Notes under the pieces: generated by a model
Told to the model about the DNA's origin: nothing
Database searches by the model: none
What the model saw: only the letters and a program-made list of their open reading frames with translations
Assembly (NCBI RefSeq): GCF_003667825.1
Contig: NZ_CP033043.1
Location: forward strand, 1,303,001 to 1,367,000
Length of the DNA: 64,000 bases
Direction of reading: 5' to 3'
Source of the DNA: Metabacillus litoralis
GTDB lineage: Bacteria > Bacillota > Bacilli > Bacillales > Bacillaceae
Made by a program: the position numbers and the translations under genes
Part shown: positions 43,466-53,285 of the stretch, one piece after another
How the letters are laid out: the number at the start of each line of letters is the position of its first letter
How positions within the stretch are numbered: the stretch's first letter is position 1

Positions 43466-45265
43466 TTAGTTCAAATGATATTTTTTCATTTTCCGATAAA
43501 GTGTACTTTTAGACATGGATAGTTGTTCAGCAGTTAAAGGAATATTCCCATTGTGTTGAAGCAGTGCATTCTTTATCTGTTCTTTTTCAATTTGATCTTT
43601 AAAGTTTGTCGTGTCGCCCTCTGTTTCAGCTTGTGTGTTCAAACCACCTTTGTGAATCAATTCGACCAACTGTTCCTTAGAGGGGATTCTTTCTCTATAG
43701 TACACATAACATCTTTCCAAAAAATTATTCAGCTCTCGTATATTGCCATTCCATTGATTTTGTTCAGCTACTTCTATTAAGGTGTTTTCCCAGTGTGGAA
43801 ACCAAGAGTTACTTTCTTCAAATGCCTTGATGAACTCACATATATCTTCCTTACGTTCTCTTAAAGGAGGAATGTGAAGTGGACAAACATATATTCGATA
43901 AAATAAATCCTCCCGAAATTGACCTTCCATTACGAGCTTTTTTAAGTTTTGATTGCTTGCTGTGATGAGCCGAAAATGTAGTGGAATTTCTTTGCTGCCA
44001 CCAATTCTAGTTATCTTTTTTTCTTGAAGAACCCGCAACAAATCAGATTGCATGGATGCGGGCATATCCTCTATTTCGTCAAGAAATAAGGTCCCATTAT
44101 GAGCTTGCTCAATTTTCCCTTGATAGCCATTAGCATGTGCGCCTGTAAATGCACCCTTTTCATAGCCAAATAATTCACTTTCCATTAAATTTTCTGGTAG
44201 GGCCCCACAATTGACACAAACGAGTCTACCATTTGAAAAAGGACTATTCACATGGATGGTTTTTGCTAAAACTTCCTTCCCTGTTCCTGTTTCACCGAAT
44301 AAATGAATAGGAGCTGACGTAGGGGCAACAATTTTTACTTCCTCAATTAAGTCACGATACGTTTGACTTCGGCCAGCGATATAGGGAAAGTGAAACGTTT
44401 TATTTTTAGTTTCATGTTTTAAAACAGAAACAAAATAGCCTACACATTCCTGTTCTTTCCAAATGGGCTCCTCTTTTACAAGCAACCATTCACTTTTTGA
44501 TAGATGTGTAAGCTTTTTTCCTATCATATTTTCAGGGTTTTCAATTAAATCTGGGGATATATGTAGAATTGTCATGCTGGAGTCGCACAGAATACCCACT
44601 TGTTTTTTTGTTGAATAAAATTGCAACATATACTTCTGGTCTTCATATGCTTTTTTTTGCAGAGCTTCTGAAATATAATCGGCAATTAGTTGGACTCTTA
44701 CTAAAAAATCAATTTTCTTTGGGTAATGAGAAGGCATGGATAAGTCTACGACCCCTTTCACTTGGCTGTTTTCTCCAAGAATAGGTGATGACACACAACT
44801 CCATTGCTGAGAGGCTTTAGCAAAATGCTCGTATCCATGAATGATGTTTGCTTCTTTTGTTCGTAAGGCAATACCAATGGCATTGGTTCCAACCACCGAT
44901 TCGGTCCATTGAGATCCTTGCAAAAAACCCATCTCTCTCGCAATACCTTGTAAGCTCTCAGGTCCTGCTTGCCATAAAATATACCCATCTGCATCTGTTA
45001 GGACTAAAATAAAATCCATATTTTTAAATAACATGCCAAATCGGTCTAAACTTCTTTTTGCCAATGAAATAAGAGTCTCGTTTTCTTTTAATCTTTTTTG
45101 AAAATCGCTTGTTGTAAGAATTTTGTTGCCAATTCCCTCATTCGGGTTTACTTTAAACTTCTTACTAAGCTTCCAAGAATCAATGATCATCTTATCCATT
45201 TTTGAGGAATCTAGTTTATTTTCAAAGATATACCTCTCCCACATTTGCCGAATCTCCGAACTCAT
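43466..45265 (-). CDS. acoR: Sigma-54-dependent activator of acetoin catabolism
   Basis: This is a 599-residue enhancer-binding protein. An N-terminal GAF-type sensor region covers about 60-230 (DGYILWQAGPESLQGIAREMGFLQGSQWTESVVGTNAIG in outline). A PAS-like linker follows, then the AAA+ domain (about 300-530) with Walker A GETGTGKEVLAK, the sigma-54 contact loop GAFTGA intact, and Walker B GTLFLDEIEDM. A Fis-type HTH ends it (LTAEQLSMSKSTLYRKMKKY). The start at 45265 follows AAGGGGGATGTAT. The acoL-A-B-C operon behind it starts at a consensus sigma-54 promoter. Confidence 0.92.
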   Translation of the reverse strand: MSSEIRQMWERYIFENKLDSSKMDKMIIDSWKLSKKFKVNPNEGIGNKILTTSDFQKRLKENETLISLAKRSLDRFGMLFKNMDFILVLTDADGYILWQAGPESLQGIAREMGFLQGSQWTESVVGTNAIGIALRTKEANIIHGYEHFAKASQQWSCVSSPILGENSQVKGVVDLSMPSHYPKKIDFLVRVQLIADYISEALQKKAYEDQKYMLQFYSTKKQVGILCDSSMTILHISPDLIENPENMIGKKLTHLSKSEWLLVKEEPIWKEQECVGYFVSVLKHETKNKTFHFPYIAGRSQTYRDLIEEVKIVAPTSAPIHLFGETGTGKEVLAKTIHVNSPFSNGRLVCVNCGALPENLMESELFGYEKGAFTGAHANGYQGKIEQAHNGTLFLDEIEDMPASMQSDLLRVLQEKKITRIGGSKEIPLHFRLITASNQNLKKLVMEGQFREDLFYRIYVCPLHIPPLRERKEDICEFIKAFEESNSWFPHWENTLIEVAEQNQWNGNIRELNNFLERCYVYYRERIPSKEQLVELIHKGGLNTQAETEGDTTNFKDQIEKEQIKNALLQHNGNIPLTAEQLSMSKSTLYRKMKKYHLN

Positions 45266-45322
45266 ATACATCCCCCTTTGTATACCCTTTTATTATATAA
45301 TTGTCAGAAGTTGGATTCAACT

Positions 45323-45350
45323 GGGACAAAGGGTCAGGTTCCTTGTCCCA
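45323..45350. repeat. GGGACA dispersed palindrome
   Basis: GGGACAAAGGGTCAGGTTCC followed by TTGTCCCA. It is one of four related elements in the window (also 26373, 60413 and 61897). Confidence 0.7.
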
Positions 45351-45460
45351 TCTCAATAAAAAACAGAAGGGGTTTAGTCATTGTGTTGGAAGCAGATTTA
45401 GAGTTATACTCAAAAATAAATGCTGAGGAAAGTGTAATGAAGGACGTTCAATTAGGCTAA

Positions 45461-45498
45461 AAAAAGGGAAAACATGTTGAAGTTTCCCCTGATTTTTT
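45461..45498 (-). terminator. Intrinsic terminator of the DUF2264 gene
   Basis: GGGGAAAC and GTTTTCCC arms pair on the minus strand, with a run of seven T. Confidence 0.75.
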
Positions 45499-45548
45499 AC
45501 TACCTCATTCTCTTTTCATTGGTCATAAATGTATGGCGAAAGCCAGTT

Positions 45549-46703
45549 TCATGTTAAGCATTGGTCAATCGGAAATTCCTTGCCAGACCAAGCTCTCTGT
45601 GATGTCCATTCCATCGGCGGATGACTCCAAAATGGATCAGATTCTTCTAAACCTAGAGGGAGAAATGCTGCTGCACATAAATAGACGCTGCCTGTAGAAA
45701 TATACCCTTCTCCAATATTAGGTTGATGACCACAGAATCCGATTGTAAGCCATCCTGAATCAGTAAATGTACCAGGAGCCTCAAGCATTCGTTTTATCAC
45801 TTGCGTTAGAGCACTCCTAACTTGTGCAGGAGCTAGTTCAGTTGGTAAATCTTTGCGGAGTGTATGATGCGCTAGTGTTTGGAAGACACCAAAACGGTAA
45901 GCAATAGATCTACCTACAGGTGGAAATGTCCCTTCTGGTGAAATCTTTCGCTCTTGGATGACCGCATATCTTTTAGATCTTTTAATAATCGTTTCTTTCT
46001 TTTCTTCCCATTCATTGTATTGATGACCAATCGTTTCAACTAAATCAACAAGCATGGGATGAATAACAAAGCTATTATAATAATCATAATGAAACTCAGG
46101 ACCATCACTGTAGACCCCATCTCCGAGATACCATTGATCAAATTGTCTGATCGCATAGTCTATTCTCATCGGATCCCAGTCTTCTTCTCCTGCTTTGTAT
46201 AAAAATGCCTCAATAATGGCTGAAAATAATAACCAGTTAGAATAAACAGGCTTTCTTGAACGTGTAGCTTTCATCGCTAGAATCACATTGTTTTTTACTC
46301 TCGGCTCGAGTTTCTCCCATAATTCGTTTGGAGCTCTAAGAAAGGTATGAGCAAGAAAGGCGGTATCAACGATTGGCTGAAAATCATTTGAAAAATTCAT
46401 ATAATCGGGTGAATCAGGATTTGTTCCAGAATCGATGGCCACTCTGGCTAGCTCACAGTATGGAGTGCGAAGGTTTTCTTCTTCATTATTTTCACATTTC
46501 TTTTCAAGCCAAGGAGCCATACCTACCAGCAAACGTGACAATACTTCTAAATGAGAAAATTGCTCACGTTTGGTGTTTTCCTTCATTTCAACCGGCATTT
46601 CTTTTTTTAATGTTCCATCCTTTAAATGTTGAAGAACTGGGCTTGCTATTTTTAACATAGATTGAAGCCAGTATGTTCGATCCTTATTAATAACCACGCT
46701 CAT
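45549..46703 (-). CDS. DUF2264 family carbohydrate-active protein
   Basis: This is a 384-residue soluble protein of the DUF2264 family, with an alpha/alpha-barrel look throughout. Blocks include FSHLEVLSRLLVGMAPWLE, SNWLLFSAIIEAFLYKAG, YAIRQFDQWYLGDGVYSDGPEFHYDYYNSFVIHPML (in outline) and RRIGRSIAYRFGVFQ-type sequence. Related proteins have been linked to uronic acid-containing glycans such as rhamnogalacturonan. It is divergent from an AraC regulator across 239 bp, so it is probably induced by a sugar. It is cytosolic, with no signal peptide. Confidence 0.8.
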   Translation of the reverse strand: MSVVINKDRTYWLQSMLKIASPVLQHLKDGTLKKEMPVEMKENTKREQFSHLEVLSRLLVGMAPWLEKKCENNEEENLRTPYCELARVAIDSGTNPDSPDYMNFSNDFQPIVDTAFLAHTFLRAPNELWEKLEPRVKNNVILAMKATRSRKPVYSNWLLFSAIIEAFLYKAGEEDWDPMRIDYAIRQFDQWYLGDGVYSDGPEFHYDYYNSFVIHPMLVDLVETIGHQYNEWEEKKETIIKRSKRYAVIQERKISPEGTFPPVGRSIAYRFGVFQTLAHHTLRKDLPTELAPAQVRSALTQVIKRMLEAPGTFTDSGWLTIGFCGHQPNIGEGYISTGSVYLCAAAFLPLGLEESDPFWSHPPMEWTSQRAWSGKEFPIDQCLT

Positions 46704-46942
46704 TTTTACGCCTTCTTTCTATTATTTTAAAAATTTGTGTCAAATTGAATACTCTTCTAAAAAAAATTTAGTGTATTTTTCTCATGATTGTTGTGAATCA
46801 ATTATAACCTGCCAACTCTCCGAAAAGTTGTTGTATAATAATCAAAAATATCATTCTATTGTTCTGGAGTCTTTTAATGAATAATCAATAAGTTTTTCAC
46901 GATATAATTTTTTCATGATGGAATATTATACGGAGGGAGTTT

Positions 46943-47806
46943 ATGAATCATTTATTTGAGCAAATTGACTTAAAGCCATTTCATTGGATTTACCGTAGGG
47001 TTTCGGAAAAGAATTTTCAAGGCTTCTATCACTGGCATCAAGGCTGTGAATTATTATTTGTATACCGCGGAAAAGGGCGTGTTATTGTTAACCAGCAGAC
47101 GTATGAACTGAAAAAAGGCATGCTTTTCTTTTTCCAACCCTTTCAATTACATAAGGTACATGTTGAAGTGTCCCCTCAAACTCCATATGAGCGTAGTATT
47201 ATGCACTTTGATCCACTAACTCTTGACAGTTTGTCTTTATTTCCAGGTCTTAATGCTTTTTTTAAGCAATTACAGAATGGTGTAAATGCCCTTCATGCAT
47301 TTGATCTAGAAAATGATTATGAATATATATATGAGACTTGCGAGATCTTTCATAAATCTTTGCAAAAAAGCAACTGGGAGGAAGATAGTCAGCTCTTTCT
47401 GCTGCAATTGCTTTCTTGTATTCGATCAAACATTCCCGAACCTAGGATTGAGCTTTCCTCAACTAAAACGTTTCGTCCACTTTACTATTCGGAAAGAATC
47501 ATGCAATGGATAGAAGACCATTATATGGAACCCTTTGACTTAGAGCGACTATCAGATGAGCTTCATTTATCAAAGTCATATGTTTCCAGAATTTTTAAAC
47601 GTGAAACGGGTAGTAGCTTAACAGAGTATCTGACTATTCGGAGAATCAAGCAAGCTTGTCAATTACTGAAGATGACAAATAAACCGATCGAATTCATTGG
47701 TGAAAACGTAGGCTTTGGAAGTGTCTCCTATTTTATTCAAGTGTTTAAAAAAATGGTAGGAACAACTCCGCACCAATATAGACGCTCCTTATTAGAAGAG
47801 TCATAA
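46943..47806 (+). CDS. AraC-family transcriptional regulator
   Basis: This is a 287-residue regulator. The N-terminal cupin covers about 10-140 (YHWHQGCELLFVYRGKGRVIVN; FFFQPFQLHKVHVE). The C-terminal double HTH covers about 185-285 (IMQWIEDHYMEPFDLERLSDELHLSKSYVSRIFKRETG in outline; GFGSVSYFIQVFKKMVGTTPHQYRR). It probably senses a sugar released from plant polymer and controls the divergent DUF2264 gene. The start follows CGGAGGGAG. Confidence 0.9.
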   Translation: MNHLFEQIDLKPFHWIYRRVSEKNFQGFYHWHQGCELLFVYRGKGRVIVNQQTYELKKGMLFFFQPFQLHKVHVEVSPQTPYERSIMHFDPLTLDSLSLFPGLNAFFKQLQNGVNALHAFDLENDYEYIYETCEIFHKSLQKSNWEEDSQLFLLQLLSCIRSNIPEPRIELSSTKTFRPLYYSERIMQWIEDHYMEPFDLERLSDELHLSKSYVSRIFKRETGSSLTEYLTIRRIKQACQLLKMTNKPIEFIGENVGFGSVSYFIQVFKKMVGTTPHQYRRSLLEES

Positions 47807-48550
47807 ATTGAAAGATGGTTATGATGATGCGGATAGAGATGAAGAAAGAAGCTGGTTGTGCCTTTGATGATGTGAATGGATTTATACTGTCTATATGTGC
47901 AAAAGCATACGTATTTCTTATTTTCGTATGCTATATTTCCTTTTTCCAAATAATATGATACACAAATGGATAATTATTGGGGTTTTGACGAATTAAGCAT
48001 CGGTTTTTCCCTATTTATGGATGATGCGAATGGATTTATACTGTCTACTTGTGCAAAAGCATACGTATTTCTTATTTTCGTATGCTTTTTTTCCATTTTC
48101 CCAATAATATGATACACAAATGGATAATTATTGAGATTTTGACGAATTAAGCATCGGTTTTTCCTATTTATGGATGATGTGAATGGATTTATACTGTCTA
48201 CTTGTGCAAAAGCATACGTATTTTTTATTTTCGTATGCTTTTTTCCATTTTCCCAATAATATGATGCACAAATGGATAATTATTGGGATTTTGACGGATT
48301 AAGCATCGGTTTTTCCCTATTTATGGATGATGCGAATGGATTTATACTGTCTACTTATGCAAAAGCATACATATTTCTTATTTTCGTATGCTTTTTTTCC
48401 ATTTTCCCAATAATATGATACACAAATGGATAATTATTGGGATTTTGACGGATTAAGCATCGGTTTTTCCCTATTTATGGATGATGCGAATGGATTTATA
48501 CTGTCTACTTATGCAAAGCATACAAAAGTAATGAATGTGTATGCTTTTTT
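47807..48550. repeat. 153-bp tandem array of terminator-like hairpins
   Basis: ATGATG(T/C)GAATGG recurs at 47867, 48020, 48174, 48327 and 48481, a 153-154 bp period, giving four full units and one partial. Each full unit holds AAAAGCATACG ... CGTATGCTTTT, an 11-bp stem with flanking A and T runs, so each can end transcription from both sides. One unit has a broken arm (CATACATA) and the last has a rebuilt stem. The array lies between the convergent AraC gene and the toxin operon. Confidence 0.9.
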
Positions 48551-48732
48551 CACCTAACTACTAATAAACGATATAACGATAAACAATACACTTTGACTAG
48601 TGTTAGTCATTCATCAGATATAAACGGAACCGTCATGACCAGACAGACTATTCATAAAAAAGGTGCAGGTATAATATAATACCCCTTCCCAAAATAAAAA
48701 GGCCCTACAATAATGTAAGTCCTAACGTGTCA

Positions 48733-49065
48733 TCATGCTTCTGTTTTATAAGCATGGTATGTATAGTAAAGTGTAACATCCTGTGTTCTCATATCATTTA
48801 CAATGTCAGTATAGTTGTTTGTCATGCTTGTGATTGTGTCTTCTAAGTATTCTAGAATAAGAGTATGATTTTTGTGTTGATCCATCATTTCTTTATTGAT
48901 GGCATCTACTAGGTCTCCATTTTGTGTTTCCATTTCGTTTTTCATGAATGTGGTAAAATCTGTGCTTAAACCTCGTATTTCACTAATTGTATTTTTGAGA
49001 ATAGTGGCTTTATAACTTAGTTCCTTTGAATCTGCAAAATGATGGCTTATTGTAAAAGAACCCAT
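48733..49065 (-). CDS. Small helical protein, probable T7SS partner of the lipase toxin
   Basis: This is a 110-residue protein with no membrane helix or signal peptide. After a short polar start it is predicted to be almost all helix (SKELSYKATILKNTISEIRG; NKEMMDQHKNHTLILEYLED), with a break near residue 55, as in helical hairpins of the WXG100/LXG-partner type. No WXG motif is present. It lies 6 bp after the toxin gene, with GGAGGT overlapping the toxin's last codons, so the two are translated together. By analogy with TlaA/TlaB of S. aureus TslA it may bind the toxin's helical C-terminus for export. The role is inferred. Confidence 0.6.
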   Translation of the reverse strand: MGSFTISHHFADSKELSYKATILKNTISEIRGLSTDFTTFMKNEMETQNGDLVDAINKEMMDQHKNHTLILEYLEDTITSMTNNYTDIVNDMRTQDVTLYYTYHAYKTEA

Positions 49066-49071
49066 ATTGCG

Positions 49072-51204
49072 TTAACCTCCATATTGATAATCAAACATTT
49101 TTGCTATTTTTTCTTCTTCTGAAAACAATTCTTCGATGGAATCTCTTATTTTCTTCACAAGTACCTTTTCTTTTTCGATTTCTCCTTCGATTGTTTCAAT
49201 CATATGTGAGAACGATTCATTTATTTTTGATGGGAAAGGAAAAAGCTGTTCATTTACATTAATTGTTGTTAGAGTATAATAGCCGCCAGCAGGGTTCCAT
49301 AAGGTCCTATATAATAGGTAGGAATACTGACTTGGATTCGATTCCATCGTATGGATCTTTGTCACAATCTCTCGTTGTCGATTTTGATAATCCTCCAAAT
49401 ACTCAATATCAAATAATGCTTTTAATTTTTTTACATTGCTTTCTTTTTCCTCAGTGATGGCGAGGCCTTTTTGATAAATACGAACAGATGAGGAAATATT
49501 GACTTTTATCTCACCGCTGCCGCTTGGCGACATGTACATATCATTATTTTTGTAGCTAATATTTTTATTCACAGCTAGTGCATTAATAACAGCATCAAGT
49601 CCATGTGCATGAGCACTCACACTGAAATGTTCCATAAAACTTGTATCGACATTTTTTAATCCTTCAAATGCTTCTTGAATATCACTTATTTCTGATTGGA
49701 TTTTTTGAAAAGCAGTAACAATCTCTATGATCTCTTCTATTTGACTTTTTGGATCTTTGGAGTTCAACGCTAAAAGAAGCGAAGGATCTAATGATTCATC
49801 AATTGTCGTTTGAATGGCGACTAAACTAGTTTCAATTTCTTTTATATATGAGACGATTTCATCCTTTTCTATCTGACTAATAAAACCAACATCAACAAAA
49901 GCCTGGAGAATTGGGTCAAGATTTTCATATAAAACTTTCACACTTCTAATTACCTCAGGCAATTTCTTAGTCATTTCAATGATCATCGGAACAGCTTTAA
50001 CAATAAGCTCTGTTATGTTACCAATTGTTTGAAAAAGTCCACTGAGCAGCTCATTTTGAAAATTAATATTCGCACCAACTACATCAAAGGGAAGTGTGAC
50101 CGATTCCTTTACAACTGACCAAAAATTATCTGCCTCGGTAATATCAGTAAATGGTTTCCCTAAATCATTCATTGACTTCTGAACCTTCTCAACCGTTTCA
50201 GAAAAATCACTTCGAGCATTAAGAACAGAATCAACAACAGCAGGATTAAAGCCAGTAAGCTCTTTTATAAACCCATCAAACCCATCATTATTATATGTCG
50301 TTGAATAGTTTGAAAGAAACATTTGAATCGTTCGCAAATCTTTATCAGGAATTTTATCGACTAACTCACGAATGCCAGAAAATATAGGATCTGTATCAAG
50401 AAAGCCATCACGGCCTCCTATTTCAAGAAATCCCCTAACACTACTCGCTCCGTAAAGCATATCCTCTTCAGCTGTAAGATGATGAATGGTTGTTTCGTCG
50501 ATTTTATTTTTGTAGTATTCTTCGGTGAAGGCTTTTAGTTCATCGGGTGGGATGGTGTAGATGTCTTGTTCATTCTTTAATTGATATTCCCTATTTATTA
50601 ACCATCTGAAATCAGAGTCTATTACTGCAAGTTGATATGCTGTAGGCGCTGCATCATTTATAGCATATACGTTTTTAAATCTTAACTCTCCTTTATCATC
50701 TGGTATCAACTGTAAAATTGAAATGTTGTTTCCTCCAAGAGAATGGCCAAAACCATATTTTTCTAAAGTAGGTAATGTATTTCTTTGATTTTGAATTATA
50801 TTTTTTACTTTATCATCAAATCTTCTTGCATCTTGATATTGATTATCAGTTCCTCCAACAAAAATTCCAATCAAATTATAAGTCCAATCAATAGGCTTCC
50901 AAGTGTTCTTTTCTCCTAGTTCGCTTCCTCTAGTTATTGTAATCGCTTGATTGATTTTCAGTTCTTCACTTTGAAAGTGAATGATAGTTCCATCAAAGCC
51001 ACTATCTATATTTGTTTTCCTATGTTCTTTGAGAATATCGTCAGAACGATATATATTCACATCTGCAGTTAACATCTTTCCAGTTTCCTCAAAATAAATA
51101 CGCTTTATTTCACTTTTAATTTCCTTTTCTGAAAGATTTTCATACTCTAGATCCATAATCCTTGCTCTAAGAATATCAGAATTAAGAAGTTCCTCATTAC
51201 TCAT
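49072..51204 (-). CDS. Probable T7SS lipase toxin with reverse domain order (TslA-like)
   Basis: This is a 710-residue protein without a signal peptide. The N-terminal half (about 1-300) is an alpha/beta lipase-like domain: lid/strand blocks IIHFQSEELKINQAITITRG and WTYNLIGIFVGGTDNQYQDA, then the nucleophile elbow GFGHSLGGNN (Ser about 155) and YAINDAAPTAYQ. The C-terminal part (about 330-710) is long amphipathic helices (EKVQKSMNDLGKPF, IQTTIDESLD, MIETIEGEIEKEKVLVKKI). This matches TslA, a phospholipase exported by T7SS with the toxin domain first and the LXG-like targeting domain last. The start at 51204 follows AGAGGTATTAAA; it overlaps the upstream lipoprotein gene. No T7SS core gene is in the window. 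Confidence 0.75.
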   Translation of the reverse strand: MSNEELLNSDILRARIMDLEYENLSEKEIKSEIKRIYFEETGKMLTADVNIYRSDDILKEHRKTNIDSGFDGTIIHFQSEELKINQAITITRGSELGEKNTWKPIDWTYNLIGIFVGGTDNQYQDARRFDDKVKNIIQNQRNTLPTLEKYGFGHSLGGNNISILQLIPDDKGELRFKNVYAINDAAPTAYQLAVIDSDFRWLINREYQLKNEQDIYTIPPDELKAFTEEYYKNKIDETTIHHLTAEEDMLYGASSVRGFLEIGGRDGFLDTDPIFSGIRELVDKIPDKDLRTIQMFLSNYSTTYNNDGFDGFIKELTGFNPAVVDSVLNARSDFSETVEKVQKSMNDLGKPFTDITEADNFWSVVKESVTLPFDVVGANINFQNELLSGLFQTIGNITELIVKAVPMIIEMTKKLPEVIRSVKVLYENLDPILQAFVDVGFISQIEKDEIVSYIKEIETSLVAIQTTIDESLDPSLLLALNSKDPKSQIEEIIEIVTAFQKIQSEISDIQEAFEGLKNVDTSFMEHFSVSAHAHGLDAVINALAVNKNISYKNNDMYMSPSGSGEIKVNISSSVRIYQKGLAITEEKESNVKKLKALFDIEYLEDYQNRQREIVTKIHTMESNPSQYSYLLYRTLWNPAGGYYTLTTINVNEQLFPFPSKINESFSHMIETIEGEIEKEKVLVKKIRDSIEELFSEEEKIAKMFDYQYGG

Positions 51205-51214
51205 TTTAATACCT

Positions 51215-51862
51215 CTATTCATCTTTATAGAATTTTACTGATTTCATATAATGTAAAGCCTTCTGTTCTTCTTTTTTAATATCAATATCACAATTAGAGT
51301 TGGAGTAATCTATACATTCAGCTGAGTATATATATTCTAATCCTTTCTGACTTTCTTTTGAAGTAATGTAGCTAAAGAAAAAGTAACCTTTTGCACCTTC
51401 ATAAGATTTTTCAGATTTTGCAAAGTAAATTATAGTTTTGTCTGTTTCTATTTTTTTGTATTCTCCAAAGTAACTTACTCCACTACTTAATAGGTTAAGA
51501 CTGGAATCAATTGCACTCTCACCATATGTTGAATAAGTTGTGCTAAAAGAGTATCTATAATTTTCTTTTTCATTTCTATCGTTAAAAATAATTTTTTCAA
51601 AGCTATTTTTTGTTCGCTGATAAAATGGTGGTCCTTCATTTATTGCATTTTCAGGCCAAAGCATCGAGTATCCACCTGTTTTTGACTCGAATAAATAGTG
51701 TCCATCTTCAACTTCCTCCGGTGAATCTAACAAACTACGAGTAAACTCATCCTGAAATGCTGCTGTATTTGGTAATTCCTTAGAATCTGCTTCTTTTTTC
51801 ATACTACATCCTCCTGTAAATACCACAGTAAAAATAAGGGCATAAATTAGCCATGATCGCAT
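51215..51862 (-). CDS. Lipoprotein, probable immunity protein (copy 7, next to the toxin)
   Basis: This is a 215-residue lipoprotein: MRSWLIYALIFTVVFTGGC with a lipobox, then KKEADSKELPNTAAFQDEF. The mature part has about 190 residues, mixed alpha/beta, with GGYSMLWPENA, FSTTYSTYGESAIDSSL and a pair of late cysteines (AECIDYSNSNCDID). Its stop overlaps the toxin gene start region by a few bases, so toxin and this lipoprotein are one translational unit. By analogy with TilA, it would sit on the outer membrane face and protect the producer from lipase. The start follows AAAGGGGTCACACTA. Confidence 0.75.
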   Translation of the reverse strand: MRSWLIYALIFTVVFTGGCSMKKEADSKELPNTAAFQDEFTRSLLDSPEEVEDGHYLFESKTGGYSMLWPENAINEGPPFYQRTKNSFEKIIFNDRNEKENYRYSFSTTYSTYGESAIDSSLNLLSSGVSYFGEYKKIETDKTIIYFAKSEKSYEGAKGYFFFSYITSKESQKGLEYIYSAECIDYSNSNCDIDIKKEEQKALHYMKSVKFYKDE

Positions 51863-52472
51863 TAGTGTGACCCCTTTCGATTTCCTTGAACACTCCATTA
51901 TTATCATATTTTTCCATATGGATACAATAAAGAATTGGAATTTTTTAAAATTGAGGAGTTATTTACTATTTGAGATGTAGGTATGATGTATTATAGTTGG
52001 ATCATTTTTACTAGTGAGGAATAAGGGGATTGTAATGAGTTATATATGTAGTAATATATGTAGTAATAGTTTGAAAGAAAGATTTGAATCGTTAGGAATA
52101 CCTAATACCTTTCACGTATTTTATCGACTTACTCACGAATGCCAGAAAATATTGGATCTGTATCAAGAAAGCCATCTCGGCAACCTATTTCAAGAAATAC
52201 CCTTACACTACTCGCTCCGTTTAGAATATCCTCTTCGGCTGTAAGATGATGAATTGTTGTTTCGTCGATTTTATTTTTGTAGTATTCTTCGGTGAAGGTT
52301 TTTAGTTCGTTGGGTGGGATGGTGTAGATGTCTTCGTAGTTTTTAAAGTCAAAGTTTATTTTAAGTTCATTATAAAACTGTTCATCTATATTAGAAAGTT
52401 GATAAGCTGTTGAAAAGCATCGTTTATCGAAGTTTTCTACAACAAGTTCTATTATTCATGTAGTTTACCTCA
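51863..52472 (-). pseudogene. Remnant of a toxin gene between lipoprotein copies 6 and 7
   Basis: From about 52080 to 52340 the sequence is about 90% like the toxin gene at 50318-50580 (toxin residues about 210-295, KAFTEEYYKNKIDETTIHHL and on), but it is shifted in frame and cut at both ends. A further toxin-like piece follows to about 52460. Positions 51940-52030 repeat the upstream flank of copy 6 (53200-53285). No open gene remains. Confidence 0.75.
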
Positions 52473-53123
52473 CTACTTTTTAAATTCTATAGATTTCATT
52501 AATTTTAATGCTTTGTCTTCTTCTTTTTTCGGATCAATATTACATTCAATATTTGATTCATCGAAACACATCGCTGTATATATGTACTCTATACTTTTTT
52601 TAGAATTTGTTGATACAATATAACTGAAAAATTTATAAGCTGTCGCTCTCCTATTTTCAGTTTCTATAGGTTGTTCAGTTTTAGCATAATAAATTTTACT
52701 ATCACCAAACTCTAGTTCATTAAAATCACCACTATATCCTACTGACATAGATAAAATTTTCAAGCTGGTTTCAAGTAAGGCATCACCATATGTTTCATAA
52801 GTTGTTCTGAAAACATAATTATAATTGTTCTTCCTATTATTTTCTTCGAATATTACACTCTCAAACTGCTTCCCATTCTTTTCATAAGGAATTTCTGATA
52901 TTTTTGCATTTGAAGGATAGAGCATCGTATATCCGTCTGTTTTAGATCTAAACAAATAATATCCATCTTCTACTTCTTTCGTTGAATCCATAAATTCCCT
53001 AGTAAACTCATCCTGAAACGCCGCTGTATTTGGTAATTCCTCAGAATCCGCTTCTTTTTTCATACTACATCCTCCTGTAAATACCAGAGTAAAAATAAGG
53101 GCATAAATTAGCCATGATCGCAT
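52473..53123 (-). CDS. Lipoprotein, probable immunity family (copy 6)
   Basis: This is a 216-residue member of the array. The leader MRSWLIYALIFTLVFTGGC is nearly identical to the others, but the mature domain has diverged (KTDGYTMLYPSNAKISEIPY; SVGYSGDFNELEFGDSKIYY). The late cysteine pair is kept (AMCFDESNIECNIDPK). It is about as long as its paralogues and looks intact. It is separated from copy 7 by a toxin remnant, and a toxin 5' remnant precedes it. Confidence 0.75.
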   Translation of the reverse strand: MRSWLIYALIFTLVFTGGCSMKKEADSEELPNTAAFQDEFTREFMDSTKEVEDGYYLFRSKTDGYTMLYPSNAKISEIPYEKNGKQFESVIFEENNRKNNYNYVFRTTYETYGDALLETSLKILSMSVGYSGDFNELEFGDSKIYYAKTEQPIETENRRATAYKFFSYIVSTNSKKSIEYIYTAMCFDESNIECNIDPKKEEDKALKLMKSIEFKK

Positions 53124-53285
53124 TAGTGTGACCCCTTTCGATTTTTGAACACTCCATCATTATCATATTTTTCCAGATGGACACAATAAAGAATTGGGAT
53201 TTTTTAAAATTGAGGAGTTATTTACTATTTGAGATGTAGGTATGATGTATTATGGGTGAATCATTTTTACTAGTGAGGAATAAGG

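Noticed and set aside
47867-48545. 153-bp units as an insertion sequence or CRISPR
   Set aside because: No transposase, no terminal inverted repeats around the set, and no variable spacers.
51863-52472. 76-codon plus-strand frame at 52014-52244
   Set aside because: It is antisense to a toxin remnant that aligns with the toxin gene on the minus strand.
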